Shown: positions 17,824 through 26,769 of the stretch, in pieces
How the letters are laid out: every line of letters starts with the position of its first letter
Position numbering within the stretch: the stretch's first letter is position 1
Origin: Sphingomonas sp. IBVSS2
GTDB taxonomy: Bacteria; Pseudomonadota; Alphaproteobacteria; Sphingomonadales; Sphingomonadaceae
NCBI RefSeq assembly: GCF_002127225.1
Contig: NZ_NFUR01000003.1
Span: 434,001 to 498,000, forward strand
Length of the DNA stretch: 64,000 nucleotides
Direction: 5' to 3'
The notes under the pieces: generated by a model
What the model was told of the DNA's origin: nothing
What the model saw: only the letters and a program-made list of their open reading frames with translations
The model's database searches: none
Translations under genes and position numbers: made by a program

Positions 17824-18840
17824 TCACTTCGAAGACGCTATCCGCACCGCATCGACCCGGTTTTCGAGCGGCCTGCCCGCTTCCGCGTCGGCGGCGCTGC
17901 GCAGCGTGGTCTCGGCGATGGCGGCCAGCGCTTCCTCGGTCAGGAACGCCTGGTGGCCGGTGATCAGCACGTTGGGGAAAGTGAGCAGCCGCTGGAACAT
18001 GTCGTCCGAGACGATCTCGTTCGACAGGTCCTCGAAGAACAGGTCGGCTTCCTGCTCGTAGACGTCGAGCGCGACCGCGCCGACCTTGCGGCACTTCAGG
18101 CCCTCGATCAGCGCGGCGGTGTCGATCAGCGCGCCGCGGCTGGTGTTGACGATCATCAGCCCCGGCCGGGCAGCGTCGATCGCCGCCCCGTCGATCAGGT
18201 GGCGCGTCTCCGGCGTGAGAGGACAATGGAGCGTGACGATCTCCGCCGCGCGCAGCAGCCGGTCGCGTGGCAGGTAGCGCACCCCGATCGCCTCCAGCGC
18301 CGGATCGGGATAGAGATCGCTCGCCAGCACTTCGCAGCCGAAACCGGCGCGCAGACTGCGGGCGACCAGCGCGCCGATCTTGCCGGTGCCGATCACCCCG
18401 ACGGTGCGGCCATGGAGGTTGCGGCCGATCAGCCCGTCCAGCGCGAAGTTGTTCTCGCGCACCCGGGCCCAGGCGCGAGGGATCTTGCGGTCGACCGCGA
18501 GCATCATGCCGATGGTGAACTCGGCGACCGCATGCGGCGAATAGGCCGGCACGCGGACGACGCCGATGCCCAGCCGCCGGGCGGCGGCAAGATCGACATT
18601 GTTGAAGCCGGCGCAACGCAGGGCGACCAGCCTGGTGCCGCCGGCGGCGAGTGTCTCCAGCACCTCGGCATCGACGGTATCGTTGACGAAGATGCACACC
18701 GCCTGGTGGCCGGCGGCCAGCCCGGCGGTGGCGGGCTCCAGCCGGGGTTCGAGGAAATGCAGGTCGTGCCCATAGGGGGCGTTCGCCTCGGCAAGGAAGC
18801 GGCGGTCATAGGGCTTGGTGTTGAAGACGGCGATGCGCAT
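17824..18840 (-). CDS. ldhA: D-lactate dehydrogenase (2-hydroxyacid dehydrogenase family)
   Basis: A 338-residue NAD-dependent D-2-hydroxyacid dehydrogenase that tracks E. coli LdhA along its whole length: MRIAVFNTKPYD, AVCIFVNDTV, ALRCAGFNNVDL, the nucleotide motif GVIGTGKIG, NTSRGALID (catalytic Arg), DVYEQEADLFFED (catalytic Glu) and ITGHQAFLT (catalytic His). It would reduce pyruvate to D-lactate or run in reverse for utilisation. The neighbouring sdaA makes pyruvate from serine, a plausible but unproven link. The genes are separated by about 90 bp containing a strong hairpin. Confidence 0.9.
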   Translation of the reverse strand: MRIAVFNTKPYDRRFLAEANAPYGHDLHFLEPRLEPATAGLAAGHQAVCIFVNDTVDAEVLETLAAGGTRLVALRCAGFNNVDLAAARRLGIGVVRVPAYSPHAVAEFTIGMMLAVDRKIPRAWARVRENNFALDGLIGRNLHGRTVGVIGTGKIGALVARSLRAGFGCEVLASDLYPDPALEAIGVRYLPRDRLLRAAEIVTLHCPLTPETRHLIDGAAIDAARPGLMIVNTSRGALIDTAALIEGLKCRKVGAVALDVYEQEADLFFEDLSNEIVSDDMFQRLLTFPNVLITGHQAFLTEEALAAIAETTLRSAADAEAGRPLENRVDAVRIASSK

Positions 18841-18898
18841 GGAGGCACGATCCCCTGAGCGTGCGCCGGTGGCAAGGGCCTCGCTCTGTTGCCCTGCC

Positions 18899-18914
18899 CC
18901 CCGCCTTGGCGGGG
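18899..18914 (-). terminator. GC-rich hairpin downstream of sdaA
   Basis: CCCCGCC (18899-18905) and GGCGGGG (18908-18914) are perfectly complementary with TT between, giving a very stable stem with a small loop. It lies 18 bp beyond the sdaA stop codon in the direction of transcription. No U-run follows, so it would act as a pause or 3'-end stabiliser rather than a classical terminator. Confidence 0.5.
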
Positions 18915-18931
18915 ATGGCGGCAGGAAAGGC

Positions 18932-20323
18932 TCAGCAGGCCACCACGTTCACCGCAAGGCCGCCCTGGGCGGTCTCCTTGTACTTGGAGCGCATGTCCTC
19001 GCCGGTCTGGCGCATCGTCTCGATCACGGCATCCAGGCTGACGACGTGGCTGCCGTCACCGTGCATCGCCAGATAGGCGGCGTTGATCGCCTTGATCGCG
19101 CCCATGGTGTTGCGCTCGATACAGGGAATCTGGACCAGGCCGCCAATGGGATCGCAGGTGAGGCCCAGATTATGCTCCATGCCGATCTCGGCGGCATTCT
19201 CGATCTGGGCGTTGGTGGCGCCGAGCGCGGCGGCGAGGCCCGCCGCGGCCATCGAGCAGGCGACGCCCACCTCGCCCTGGCAGCCCATTTCGGCGGCGGA
19301 GATCGAGGCGCGCTTCTTGTAGAGAAAGCCGATCGCCGCGGTGGTGAGCAGGAAGGTGCGCGATCCCGCCGGCGTGGGATTGGCGCAGAAGGTCTCGTAA
19401 TAGCGCAGCACCGCCGGGATCACGCCAGCGGCGCCGTTGGTCGGCGCGGTGACGACGCGGCCACCCGCGGCATTCTCCTCGTTCACCGCGAGCGCCCATA
19501 GGCTCACCCAGTCGAACACCAGCGAGGGGTCGCTGCGCGGCCCGCGCGCCAGCAGGCGATTGTGCAGATCGCGGGCGCGGCGCTTGACCTTGAGGCCGCC
19601 GGGCAATTCCCCTTCCCCGCGACAGCCGCGATCGATGCATGCGGACATGGCGGCACGCAGGCTGTCGAGGAATGCATCGGTCTCGGCATCGTCGCGCCAG
19701 GCGGCTTCGTTCGCGCGGACGATGTCGGCGATCGAGGCGCCCTGGGCTTCGGCGACCGCGAGCAGTTCGGCCGCCGAAGTGAAGGCGAACGGAAGCTTCA
19801 CATTGCTCTGCGGCGGTTCGCATCCGCCTTCGACGATCGCGCCGCCGCCGATCGAATAATAGAAAGTCTCCCAGGGCTCTCCCTCGGGATAGTGCGCGAC
19901 GAAGCGCATGCCGTTCGGATGGGCGGGCAGGAACTTGTCGTCGCGGAAGATCAGGTGGCGCCCCTCGACGAAGGGCACGACGACATGGCCGCCCAGCGCG
20001 AGCTGCTGCTCGGCCCGGATCGTGGCGACCAGCGTGTTCACCGCGTCGGGGTCGACACTCTCGGGCTGGTAGCCGGCAAGGCCGAGGATGGTGGCGATGT
20101 CGGTGGCGTGCCCCCGCCCGGTGAGCGCGAGCGAGCCGTACAGTTCGCAGGAGACCGCGGTCGGCGCGCCACGATCCAGCGCCGCTTCGGCAAAGGCCGC
20201 GGCGGCACGCATCGGGCCCACGGTATGCGAGCTCGACGGGCCGATGCCGATGGTGAACAGATCGGCCAGCCCGATGGTTGCCTCCGCCCGGGCACGCGCC
20301 CTGGCGTTACTGTCGTCCAACAT
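18932..20323 (-). CDS. sdaA: L-serine dehydratase (L-serine ammonia-lyase, single chain, Fe-S)
   Basis: A 463-residue one-chain enzyme converting L-serine to pyruvate and ammonia. N-terminal beta domain with IGPSSSHTVGP; C-terminal alpha domain with the cluster cysteines in GCQGEVGVACS and LTCDPIGGLVQIPCIERN, and the final NVVAC, whose C-terminal Cys is conserved in this type. The ATG at 20323 has AGGAG at 5 nt; a GTG two codons earlier is less well spaced. An AT-rich stretch with a 21-bp direct repeat lies upstream. Downstream is ldhA. Confidence 0.95.
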   Translation of the reverse strand: MLDDSNARARARAEATIGLADLFTIGIGPSSSHTVGPMRAAAAFAEAALDRGAPTAVSCELYGSLALTGRGHATDIATILGLAGYQPESVDPDAVNTLVATIRAEQQLALGGHVVVPFVEGRHLIFRDDKFLPAHPNGMRFVAHYPEGEPWETFYYSIGGGAIVEGGCEPPQSNVKLPFAFTSAAELLAVAEAQGASIADIVRANEAAWRDDAETDAFLDSLRAAMSACIDRGCRGEGELPGGLKVKRRARDLHNRLLARGPRSDPSLVFDWVSLWALAVNEENAAGGRVVTAPTNGAAGVIPAVLRYYETFCANPTPAGSRTFLLTTAAIGFLYKKRASISAAEMGCQGEVGVACSMAAAGLAAALGATNAQIENAAEIGMEHNLGLTCDPIGGLVQIPCIERNTMGAIKAINAAYLAMHGDGSHVVSLDAVIETMRQTGEDMRSKYKETAQGGLAVNVVAC

Positions 20324-20369
20324 CTCCACTCCTGCCTCCGGCTCTGGCGGCCGGGTTCGCTCAACTTGA

Positions 20370-20400
20370 TTGTAGTTTTATGTCTGTAGGTTGTATTTTT
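20370..20400 (-). promoter_or_regulatory. AT-rich promoter region of sdaA with 21-bp-spaced direct repeat
   Basis: In GC-rich DNA, bases 20361-20411 are conspicuously AT-rich. TTGTAGTTTT (20370-20379) and TTGTATTTTT (20391-20400) are near-identical and start 21 bp apart, two helical turns, as expected for an activator binding one face. They lie about 47-77 bp before the sdaA start. Lrp controls sdaA in E. coli, but the sequence does not show which regulator binds here. Confidence 0.4.
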
Positions 20401-20455
20401 CTATCTTCAACCTGCGCCTTCGCCGCGGAGGAAGGGCGGGATGACAAATCCCTCC

Positions 20456-22294
20456 TCATCCCGCCGCGGGATCGACGATGCCGTCGGTGCCCTTCTTGGC
20501 GAGGTCCGCCGCCACCTGGGGGGCGAGGCGGATGTTGAGCTCCTTGAGCTGCTTCTCGCTGACGAACGAAGGTGCCTGCATCATCAGGTCCTCCGCCTTC
20601 TGCGTCATCGGGAAGACGATCACCTCACGGATGTTCGGCTCGTCGGCGAGCAGCATGACGATGCGGTCGACGCCCGGGGCCGAGCCGCCATGCGGCGGCG
20701 CGCCGAACTTGAACGCGTTGATCATGCCCGCGAAATTGGTGTCGACGTCCGCCTGGGTGTAGCCGGCGATCTCGAACGCCTTGTACATGATCTCCGGACG
20801 GTGGTTCCGGATCGCTCCCGACGACAGCTCGATGCCGTTGCAGACGATGTCGTACTGATAGGCGAGGATGTCGAGCGGGTCCTTGGTCTCCAGCGCCTCC
20901 AGCTCGCCCTGCGGCATGCTGAACGGGTTGTGGCTGAAGTCGACCTTCTTGGCGTCCTCGTCATATTCGAACATCGGGAAGTCGACGATCCAGCAGAATT
21001 CGAAGCGCTTCTTGTCGATCAGTTCGAGCTGCTCGGCGGCACGGGTGCGCGCCAGGCCGGCGAGCTTGGCGGCCTGAGCTTCCTTGCCGGCGGCGAAGAA
21101 GATGCCGTCGTTCGGGCCGAGACCCATGGCCTTTGCGATGGCTTGCATGCCTTCCTGGCCGTGGTTGTTGGCGATCGGGCCGCCGAACACGCCGTCCTTC
21201 TGGGTGGCATAGCCGAGGCCCGGAAAGCCTTCGCTCTGGGCCCAGCTGTTCATGTCGTCGAAGAACTTGCGGCTCTTCTCATGGGTGTTCGGTGCCGGGA
21301 CCGCGCGGACCACGTCGCCGCCCTCGACGATCGAGGCGAAGCGGCCGAAGCCCGAGCCCTTGAAGAACTCGCTCACGTCGGTGATCAGCAACGGGTTGCG
21401 CAGGTCGGGCTTGTCGTTGCCATATTTGAGCATCGATTCGCGATAGGGGATGCGCTTGAACGGCAGCGCCGAGACCGAGCGGCCCATGCCTTCCCAGTCG
21501 GCGAATTCCTCGAACACGCCGTGCAGCACTGGCTCGATCGCGGCGAACACATCGTCCTGCGTCACGTAGCTCATCTCGAAGTCGAGCTGGTAGAATTCGC
21601 CCGGCGAGCGATCGGCGCGGGCGTCCTCGTCGCGGAAGCAGGGAGCGATCTGGAAATATTTGTCGAAGCCGGCGACCATCAGCAGCTGCTTGAACATCTG
21701 CGGCGCCTGCGGGAGCGCGTAGAATTTGCCCGGATGGACGCGGCTGGGAACGAGATAGTCGCGGGCGCCCTCGGGCGAGGACGCGGTGAGGATCGGCGTC
21801 TGGAACTCGGTGAAGCCCTGGTCGATCATCCGGCGGCGCAGCGATGCGATCACGCTCGAGCGCAACATGATGTTCTTGTGGACCTTCTCGCGGCGCAGAT
21901 CGAGGAAGCGGTTCCGCAGGCGGATTTCCTCGGGATATTCGGCATCGCCGAACACGGGGAGCGGCAGTTCCTGCGCCTGGCTCTGGATCTTCGCCTCGGT
22001 GACGCGCAGCTCGACTTCGCCGGTCGGCAGGTTGGGGTTCACCGCTTCGGCCGCGCGGGCGACCACCTTGCCGGTCATCGTCACCACCGATTCGCTACGC
22101 AGCGACTCGATCACCTGAAAGGCCGGCCCGTCGACCTCGGTGACGATCTGGGTGATGCCATAATGATCGCGCAAGTCGATGAAGACCAGGTCGCCATGGT
22201 CGCGCTTGCGGTGCACCCAGCCGGACAGGCGGACTTCCTGGCCGACATCGGCGGCGCGGAGCTGGGCGCAGGTGTGCGTGCGGTAAGCGTGCAT
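20456..22294 (-). CDS. aspS: Aspartyl-tRNA synthetase
   Basis: A 612-residue bacterial-type AspRS. N-terminal OB fold for the anticodon ([23 protein letters not shown]), class II motif 2 in [12 protein letters not shown], a GAD insertion domain in the middle, and motif 3 [14 protein letters not shown]. The ATG at 22294 (MHAYRTHTC) matches the family start; an upstream in-frame start at 22330 adds non-conserved residues. Many Alphaproteobacteria use a non-discriminating AspRS with GatCAB to make Asn-tRNA; I cannot tell from the sequence. It stands alone on this strand, with sdaA about 125 bp downstream. Confidence 0.97.
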   Translation of the reverse strand: MHAYRTHTCAQLRAADVGQEVRLSGWVHRKRDHGDLVFIDLRDHYGITQIVTEVDGPAFQVIESLRSESVVTMTGKVVARAAEAVNPNLPTGEVELRVTEAKIQSQAQELPLPVFGDAEYPEEIRLRNRFLDLRREKVHKNIMLRSSVIASLRRRMIDQGFTEFQTPILTASSPEGARDYLVPSRVHPGKFYALPQAPQMFKQLLMVAGFDKYFQIAPCFRDEDARADRSPGEFYQLDFEMSYVTQDDVFAAIEPVLHGVFEEFADWEGMGRSVSALPFKRIPYRESMLKYGNDKPDLRNPLLITDVSEFFKGSGFGRFASIVEGGDVVRAVPAPNTHEKSRKFFDDMNSWAQSEGFPGLGYATQKDGVFGGPIANNHGQEGMQAIAKAMGLGPNDGIFFAAGKEAQAAKLAGLARTRAAEQLELIDKKRFEFCWIVDFPMFEYDEDAKKVDFSHNPFSMPQGELEALETKDPLDILAYQYDIVCNGIELSSGAIRNHRPEIMYKAFEIAGYTQADVDTNFAGMINAFKFGAPPHGGSAPGVDRIVMLLADEPNIREVIVFPMTQKAEDLMMQAPSFVSEKQLKELNIRLAPQVAADLAKKGTDGIVDPAAG

Positions 22295-22406
22295 GATTTC
22301 CGGGTCCTGAAAAGAAGGTCGCCGCCACACCGGATCAGAACTTCATTGTCAAGCCGCGTGCATCGTGTTCTGTCTCCCCAGGGAGGCCAACCAGGGGGAA
22401 AGGGTC

Positions 22407-22586
22407 ATGGAAGACACGCCTGAAACCGCGGGGGACAAGAAGGAAAAGCCGGCACCTGCGCCGTCGTCGCCGCCGGATTCATCCCCCCTGCCCCCGCCGC
22501 AACAGCCCCTGCGGCCGAAATTCGTGCCGGACGATCCGGGCTATTCGGATTTCGAATGGAAAAGTGAAGGGATTACAAATCTTTAG
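22407..22586 (+). CDS. Small proline-rich hypothetical protein
   Basis: A 59-residue protein preceded by GGGGGAAAGGG at a good distance from the ATG at 22407. The first half is charged and proline-rich with runs of Ser/Pro (low complexity); the C-terminal FVPDDPGYSDFEWKSEGITNL is the only ordered-looking part. No signal peptide or helix. It ends 3 bp before the next gene, suggesting co-translation. The family is unknown to me; it may be a short partner or substrate of the membrane protein that follows. Confidence 0.55.
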   Translation: MEDTPETAGDKKEKPAPAPSSPPDSSPLPPPQQPLRPKFVPDDPGYSDFEWKSEGITNL

Positions 22587-22589
22587 GCG

Positions 22590-23324
22590 ATGGCGGATTT
22601 CGACTCTTCCGCGCTGAACGCAAGTGCGACCGCGCGGTTGCGCGATACCGCCAAATGGCTGGTCGGTGGAGTCACCGCCACTGCCGTGGGGATATTGGCG
22701 GGAAGCTCGCTCACGAGGCTTGGCAGCCTCGATTTCGTCGAGACTCCCGGCAGACTGTCCCTGGTGATCGCGGGCGCTGCCCTGGGGTTTGGCGGGCTCG
22801 CATGGATATTGGACCGCGCGCTCGCGGTGGTCACGGTCGAGAGCTTCAGCTTCGAGACATTCGTCAGATCGGGCGACCCGCAGCATGAAGAAGTGCGCGA
22901 CGCCGTCGCCAAGCGGCTCGGCCGGTTGCCGGGCGGCGTGGCGGACCTCGACGCGCTGCTGGCGAAGGTAGAGGCTGCGCGGAAGAGCGAAAGCGATCCG
23001 GAATCGAACGCGTTCCTGGAGGACTATCGCACCTATCGCGCGGTTTTCCTGCCCGAAGTGGCATTCGCCAACGTGAAGGCGAAGTTCGACAGGCTGATAG
23101 GCGCGATCCGCTTCGGAACGCCAGTGGCGATCCTCGGCCTCGGCCTCTACGCTTGGGCGGCCAATCCGCCCGAGCCCAAGCCGGCGGCCGCCGGGCCGGG
23201 CCCGCTCGTGGTGATCGGCCCGCAGGAAGTGACTGCGACTCAAACGGTGCGGGCCTGCCCGCCGGCCAGGCTGCGCCATTGCCCCACGCCGACGCCCGAG
23301 CCGAGCCCGCTCATCGACAAATAG
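22590..23324 (+). CDS. Membrane protein of unknown function
   Basis: A 244-residue protein with hydrophobic segments near 24-45 (WLVGGVTATAVGILAG), 58-76 (LSLVIAGAALGFGGLAWIL) and 175-190 (PVAILGLGLYAWAA). Between the second and third is a soluble, helix-rich domain of about 95 residues; after the third comes a Pro/Ala-rich tail with two cysteines. The first residues after Met are polar. I do not recognise it. It is coupled to the 59-residue gene upstream and lies 50 bp before rnd. Confidence 0.65.
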   Translation: MADFDSSALNASATARLRDTAKWLVGGVTATAVGILAGSSLTRLGSLDFVETPGRLSLVIAGAALGFGGLAWILDRALAVVTVESFSFETFVRSGDPQHEEVRDAVAKRLGRLPGGVADLDALLAKVEAARKSESDPESNAFLEDYRTYRAVFLPEVAFANVKAKFDRLIGAIRFGTPVAILGLGLYAWAANPPEPKPAAAGPGPLVVIGPQEVTATQTVRACPPARLRHCPTPTPEPSPLIDK

Positions 23325-23377
23325 CGCCATGCGCACAGAATCTTTGTTCTTGCCGGATGATCGGTTATGGGCCTTGG

Positions 23378-24556
23378 ATGCATATCCATGGTCTGATTGA
23401 AGACAGCGCGACTCTCGCCAACCTCTGCGCCCGCCTCGCCAACAAGCCCTATATCTGCGTGGACACCGAGTTCATGCGGGAAAACAGCTATTGGCCGGAG
23501 CTGTGCCTGATCCAGATCGCCGACGACGAAGAGGCCGCCGCGATCGATCCGATGGCGCCGGGAATCGACCTCACGCCCCTGCTCGACCTGATGGTCGACA
23601 ATGAGGAAGTTTTGAAGGTCTTCCACGCAGGCGGCCAGGACATCGAGATCGTCTACAACCTCACCGGCAAGACCCCGCACCCGCTGTTCGATACCCAGGT
23701 GGCCGCGATGGCGCTCGGCCTGGGCGAACAGATCGGCTATTCGAACCTGGTCGATACCTATCTCGGCTTCCAGATCGACAAGGGCGCCCGCTTCACCGAC
23801 TGGAGCCGCCGCCCGCTCGACAAGCGCCAGATCGATTATGCGATCGCCGACGTCACCCATCTCTCCAAGATCTTCCCGCGCATGCTGGAGAAGCTCAAGA
23901 AGACCGGGCGCGGCGCCTGGCTCGACCAGGAGATGGAGCGGCTCGCCGATCCCGAGAACTACCACAATGATCCCGACGAAGCCTGGCAGCGCGTGCGCGT
24001 CTCCAGCCGCAAGCCCGAAGTGCTGGGGCGGCTCAAGGCGCTCGGCCGCTGGCGCGAGCTCGAGGCACAGGGCAAGGACCTGCCGCGCGGCCGCATCGTC
24101 AAGGACGAGACGCTGGCCGACCTCGCCGGCAACCCGCCGCGCAAGCAGGGCGACCTGGGCAAGGTGCGTGGTCTCTCGGCCGCCTGGGCCGGCAACGACA
24201 TCGGCGGACGGCTGATGGCCGCGCTCGAGGGCGCGACGCCGATGTCTTCGGACGAGCTGCCCCCGCGCGACGATCGCAAGCCCTCGCTCGGCAAGGACGG
24301 CGCGCTGGTCGCGGACCTGCTCAAGCTGCTGCTCAAGATCCGCGCCAAGGAGATCAACGTCGCGCCGCGCCTGCTCGCCCGTTCCGACGATCTCGAGTCG
24401 CTGGCGGCAGGCGTGCGCGAAGGGCTCGCGATCCTCGACGGCTGGCGCTACGAGCAGTTCGGGCGCGACGCGCTCGCGCTCGTCGAGGGGCAGCTGGGAT
24501 TCACCGTGAAGAACGGCAAGCTCAAGATGACCCGAACCGAGGAACCCGGGGAATGA
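23378..24556 (+). CDS. rnd: Ribonuclease D
   Basis: A 392-residue 3'-5' exoribonuclease of the DEDDy type that trims tRNA and other stable RNA ends. Exo I: VDTEFMRE; Exo II: HAGGQDIEIV; Exo III: YAIADVTHL with the catalytic Tyr. An HRDC domain follows (about 205-290). The start is uncertain: ATG at 23378 (MHIHGLIEDS) fits the family, an ATG at 23357 adds seven residues; neither has a strong ribosome site. The stop overlaps the next lipoprotein gene by 4 bp. Confidence 0.94.
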   Translation: MHIHGLIEDSATLANLCARLANKPYICVDTEFMRENSYWPELCLIQIADDEEAAAIDPMAPGIDLTPLLDLMVDNEEVLKVFHAGGQDIEIVYNLTGKTPHPLFDTQVAAMALGLGEQIGYSNLVDTYLGFQIDKGARFTDWSRRPLDKRQIDYAIADVTHLSKIFPRMLEKLKKTGRGAWLDQEMERLADPENYHNDPDEAWQRVRVSSRKPEVLGRLKALGRWRELEAQGKDLPRGRIVKDETLADLAGNPPRKQGDLGKVRGLSAAWAGNDIGGRLMAALEGATPMSSDELPPRDDRKPSLGKDGALVADLLKLLLKIRAKEINVAPRLLARSDDLESLAAGVREGLAILDGWRYEQFGRDALALVEGQLGFTVKNGKLKMTRTEEPGE

Positions 24557-24843
24557 TCCGTCTCGCCCTTCCGCTCGCCGCTACCCTGCTCGCGCTGGGC
24601 GCCTGCGCGCCGAAGACGCCGCCCAGGGCGGTGCCCGGCGTGGAATGCAATGCCGAGCGGCTGGGCGGGCTGACCGGCAAGCCGCGCGGCCCCGAGGTGG
24701 AGGCCGAGGCGCTGCGGCTCTCGGGCGCGAGGACCGTGCGCTGGCTCGAGCCCGATGCGGCCGCGACGATGGACTTCCGGCCCGACCGGCTGAACCTGCA
24801 CCTCGGCACCGATGGGAAGATCGACTCCACCCATTGCGGCTGA
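24553..24843 (+). CDS. I78-family peptidase inhibitor-like lipoprotein (copy 1)
   Basis: A 96-residue lipoprotein with lipobox LALGAC (Cys18). The mature part has the I78 inhibitor pattern: Cys32, a GLTGKPRG segment, DFRPDRLNLHLGTDGKID and the final C-G, so Cys32 and Cys95 probably form a disulfide. I78 members inhibit serine proteases in the periplasm. Its ATG overlaps the rnd stop by 4 bp. A second copy follows 71 bp downstream. The inhibitor assignment comes from pattern only. Confidence 0.7.
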   Translation: MIRLALPLAATLLALGACAPKTPPRAVPGVECNAERLGGLTGKPRGPEVEAEALRLSGARTVRWLEPDAAATMDFRPDRLNLHLGTDGKIDSTHCG

Positions 24844-24914
24844 AACGCCTCTCCCCTTCGTTTCGCTGCCGGGATATAAGCGGCACGGCCGGGGGGCGAT
24901 CGAGGAGAGACTTG

Positions 24915-25199
24915 ATGCGCGCTATCGGCATGATCGCGACGGCCCTGCTGGTCGCTGGCTGCATGGACGGCCATCCCGGCCCGATGCCGGGACCCCGAAT
25001 CTGCAATGCGGGCGCGGTCCAGGGATTTGTCGGTGCGCAGATATCGCCGCGGCTCCAGTCGCGGCTGCGCGCGCGCAGCGGGGCATCGTCGGTCCGCGTG
25101 GTGGGCCCGGGCGACGCGGTGACGATGGACTATCGACGCGACCGGTTGACCGTGGACGTCAATCAGCGCGGCCGGATCACCGGGATGCGCTGCGTATAG
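24915..25199 (+). CDS. I78-family peptidase inhibitor-like lipoprotein (copy 2)
   Basis: A 94-residue paralogue of the preceding gene. Lipobox LLVAGC, a short proline linker, then a Cys (RICNAGAVQGFVG), VGPGDAVTMDYRRDRLTVDV and a near-terminal Cys (MRCV), the same two-cysteine layout. It has its own strong ribosome site (GAGGAGAGACTTG before the ATG at 24915). The copies are clearly diverged, so the duplication is old or they inhibit different targets. It converges with ppx. Confidence 0.7.
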   Translation: MRAIGMIATALLVAGCMDGHPGPMPGPRICNAGAVQGFVGAQISPRLQSRLRARSGASSVRVVGPGDAVTMDYRRDRLTVDVNQRGRITGMRCV

Positions 25200-25269
25200 C
25201 GTCCGGCGGAGCGCCCGGGATCGCCATCCCCGCGGCGGCGAGGGTGGCGAAGCGCTCCGGGCGACGCGG

Positions 25270-26769
25270 TCACACCTCCAGGATCGGTTCCCTGCCGAAC
25301 GCGGCGGCGAGCGCCTTGTGGCGCTTCTCCACTGCCTCGCCATAGAGCGCTTCATCCTCGGGATCGAGGCAGAGGGCGAGCGTTTCCTCATCCATGTGCA
25401 GCTCCGAGCGCTTGATCGGCGCGGCGACGCCGCCCGACAGGCGCTGGCCGAGGCGGATGGCGAGGCCCCATAGCTTGGCGCGCCACAGCGTGTCGTCATC
25501 GGCGAGCTGCGGCAGCGGCGCCGGCGTGTCGAGCCCGCCGCCCAGCGCAGTATAGAGCGCCTGCCCCAGCGCCGCACGGCCCATCGAATCGATCGCCACC
25601 CAATTACCGTGCAGCGCCGCGTCCAGGCCGCGCTCCGCCCGGAACTCCGGATTGGCGTGCCAGCCGACATCCACCAGCTGGCAGGCGGCGTGGCGCAGGC
25701 GGGCCAGTTCATGCGGCTCGCCGGCAAAGAGCGGCGCGATCCACCGGTCGAGCAAGTCGCCATGTTCCGGGAAACGGCCGAGCCGCTCGCCTTCGTCGCG
25801 AGTCGCCGCGATCAGCGGATCCTCCTGGCGCTGCTCGGAGGAAAGGCGCTGGAAGAGCAGCCCTTCGCGCAGGCCATAGGCCGAGACGATCGTCCCCTTG
25901 CTGCCGAGCTGCCGGAGCACAACGGCGAGCAGCAGCGCCGCGTCCTCCAGCGAGCCGATACGGGCGCTGGAGATGTTCGGGATCGCCTTCAGATCGGCGC
26001 GCGGCATCGCCGCGATCGAACTGGCCAGCTCGCCGATCCGCGCGACCGCCATCGGATATTGATGCGCGATCGGCAGCGGATAATGCTTCAGGTGCATGTC
26101 GAGCCGGGCAAGGCTGCGCCAGGAGCCGCCGACCAGGTAGAAGGGCAGCCCCTTCCCCCGCCCCTTCCACCCGGCGTCGCCGAGCAACCGGGCGACCCGG
26201 CGATCGAGCGCGGTCTTGCTCTCCGCGCGGATCGCCCCGAGCCGGAGCACGCCCAGCGGGAAGGACACGCGATCGGTCACCGTGCCGGCAACGACCCGCA
26301 CCAGCTCCAGCGAGCCGCCGCCGAGATCGCCGACGATGCCGTCGGCCTCCGGGATGCCCGAGAGCACGCCCAGGCCCGACGCCATCGCCTCTTCCTCGCC
26401 CGACAGGGTTTCGACCTCGAGGCCCAGGCCGCGCGCCGCCTCGATCAGTTCGCGCCCGTTGGAGGCATCGCGCACCGCCGCCGTCGCCACGGTGCGCAGC
26501 TCGCCCACCTGCATCTCGCGGGCGAGCGTGGCGAAGCGGGCGAGCGCGCCGCGCGCGGTGGCCAGGCTGGCGGCGTCGATCGCTCCCGTCTCGGCCAGGC
26601 CACGACCCAGGCCCGCCATCACCTTCTCGTTGAACAGGGTCGCCGGCAGCCGCGCCGAACCCTGATACACCACCAGGCGCACCGAATTGGAGCCGATATC
26701 GATGATCGCGGTGCGGCCTTCGATCCCCTCCGGCTTCGCGCGCGCCCTGCGGAACGGCACGGTGTTCAT
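25270..26769 (-). CDS. ppx: Exopolyphosphatase / pppGpp phosphohydrolase family (Ppx/GppA)
   Basis: A 499-residue actin-like-fold enzyme. Motifs: IDIGSNSVRLVVY near 25-38, GEEEA, and the second phosphate loop VGDLGGGSLELV. The C-terminal half (about 310-499) is an HD-like helical region as in longer Ppx proteins. It would hydrolyse terminal phosphates of polyphosphate, possibly pppGpp. The ATG at 26769 overlaps the ppk1 stop by 4 bp, so synthesis and breakdown enzymes are translationally coupled. Substrate preference cannot be read from sequence. Confidence 0.93.
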   Translation of the reverse strand: MNTVPFRRARAKPEGIEGRTAIIDIGSNSVRLVVYQGSARLPATLFNEKVMAGLGRGLAETGAIDAASLATARGALARFATLAREMQVGELRTVATAAVRDASNGRELIEAARGLGLEVETLSGEEEAMASGLGVLSGIPEADGIVGDLGGGSLELVRVVAGTVTDRVSFPLGVLRLGAIRAESKTALDRRVARLLGDAGWKGRGKGLPFYLVGGSWRSLARLDMHLKHYPLPIAHQYPMAVARIGELASSIAAMPRADLKAIPNISSARIGSLEDAALLLAVVLRQLGSKGTIVSAYGLREGLLFQRLSSEQRQEDPLIAATRDEGERLGRFPEHGDLLDRWIAPLFAGEPHELARLRHAACQLVDVGWHANPEFRAERGLDAALHGNWVAIDSMGRAALGQALYTALGGGLDTPAPLPQLADDDTLWRAKLWGLAIRLGQRLSGGVAAPIKRSELHMDEETLALCLDPEDEALYGEAVEKRHKALAAAFGREPILEV

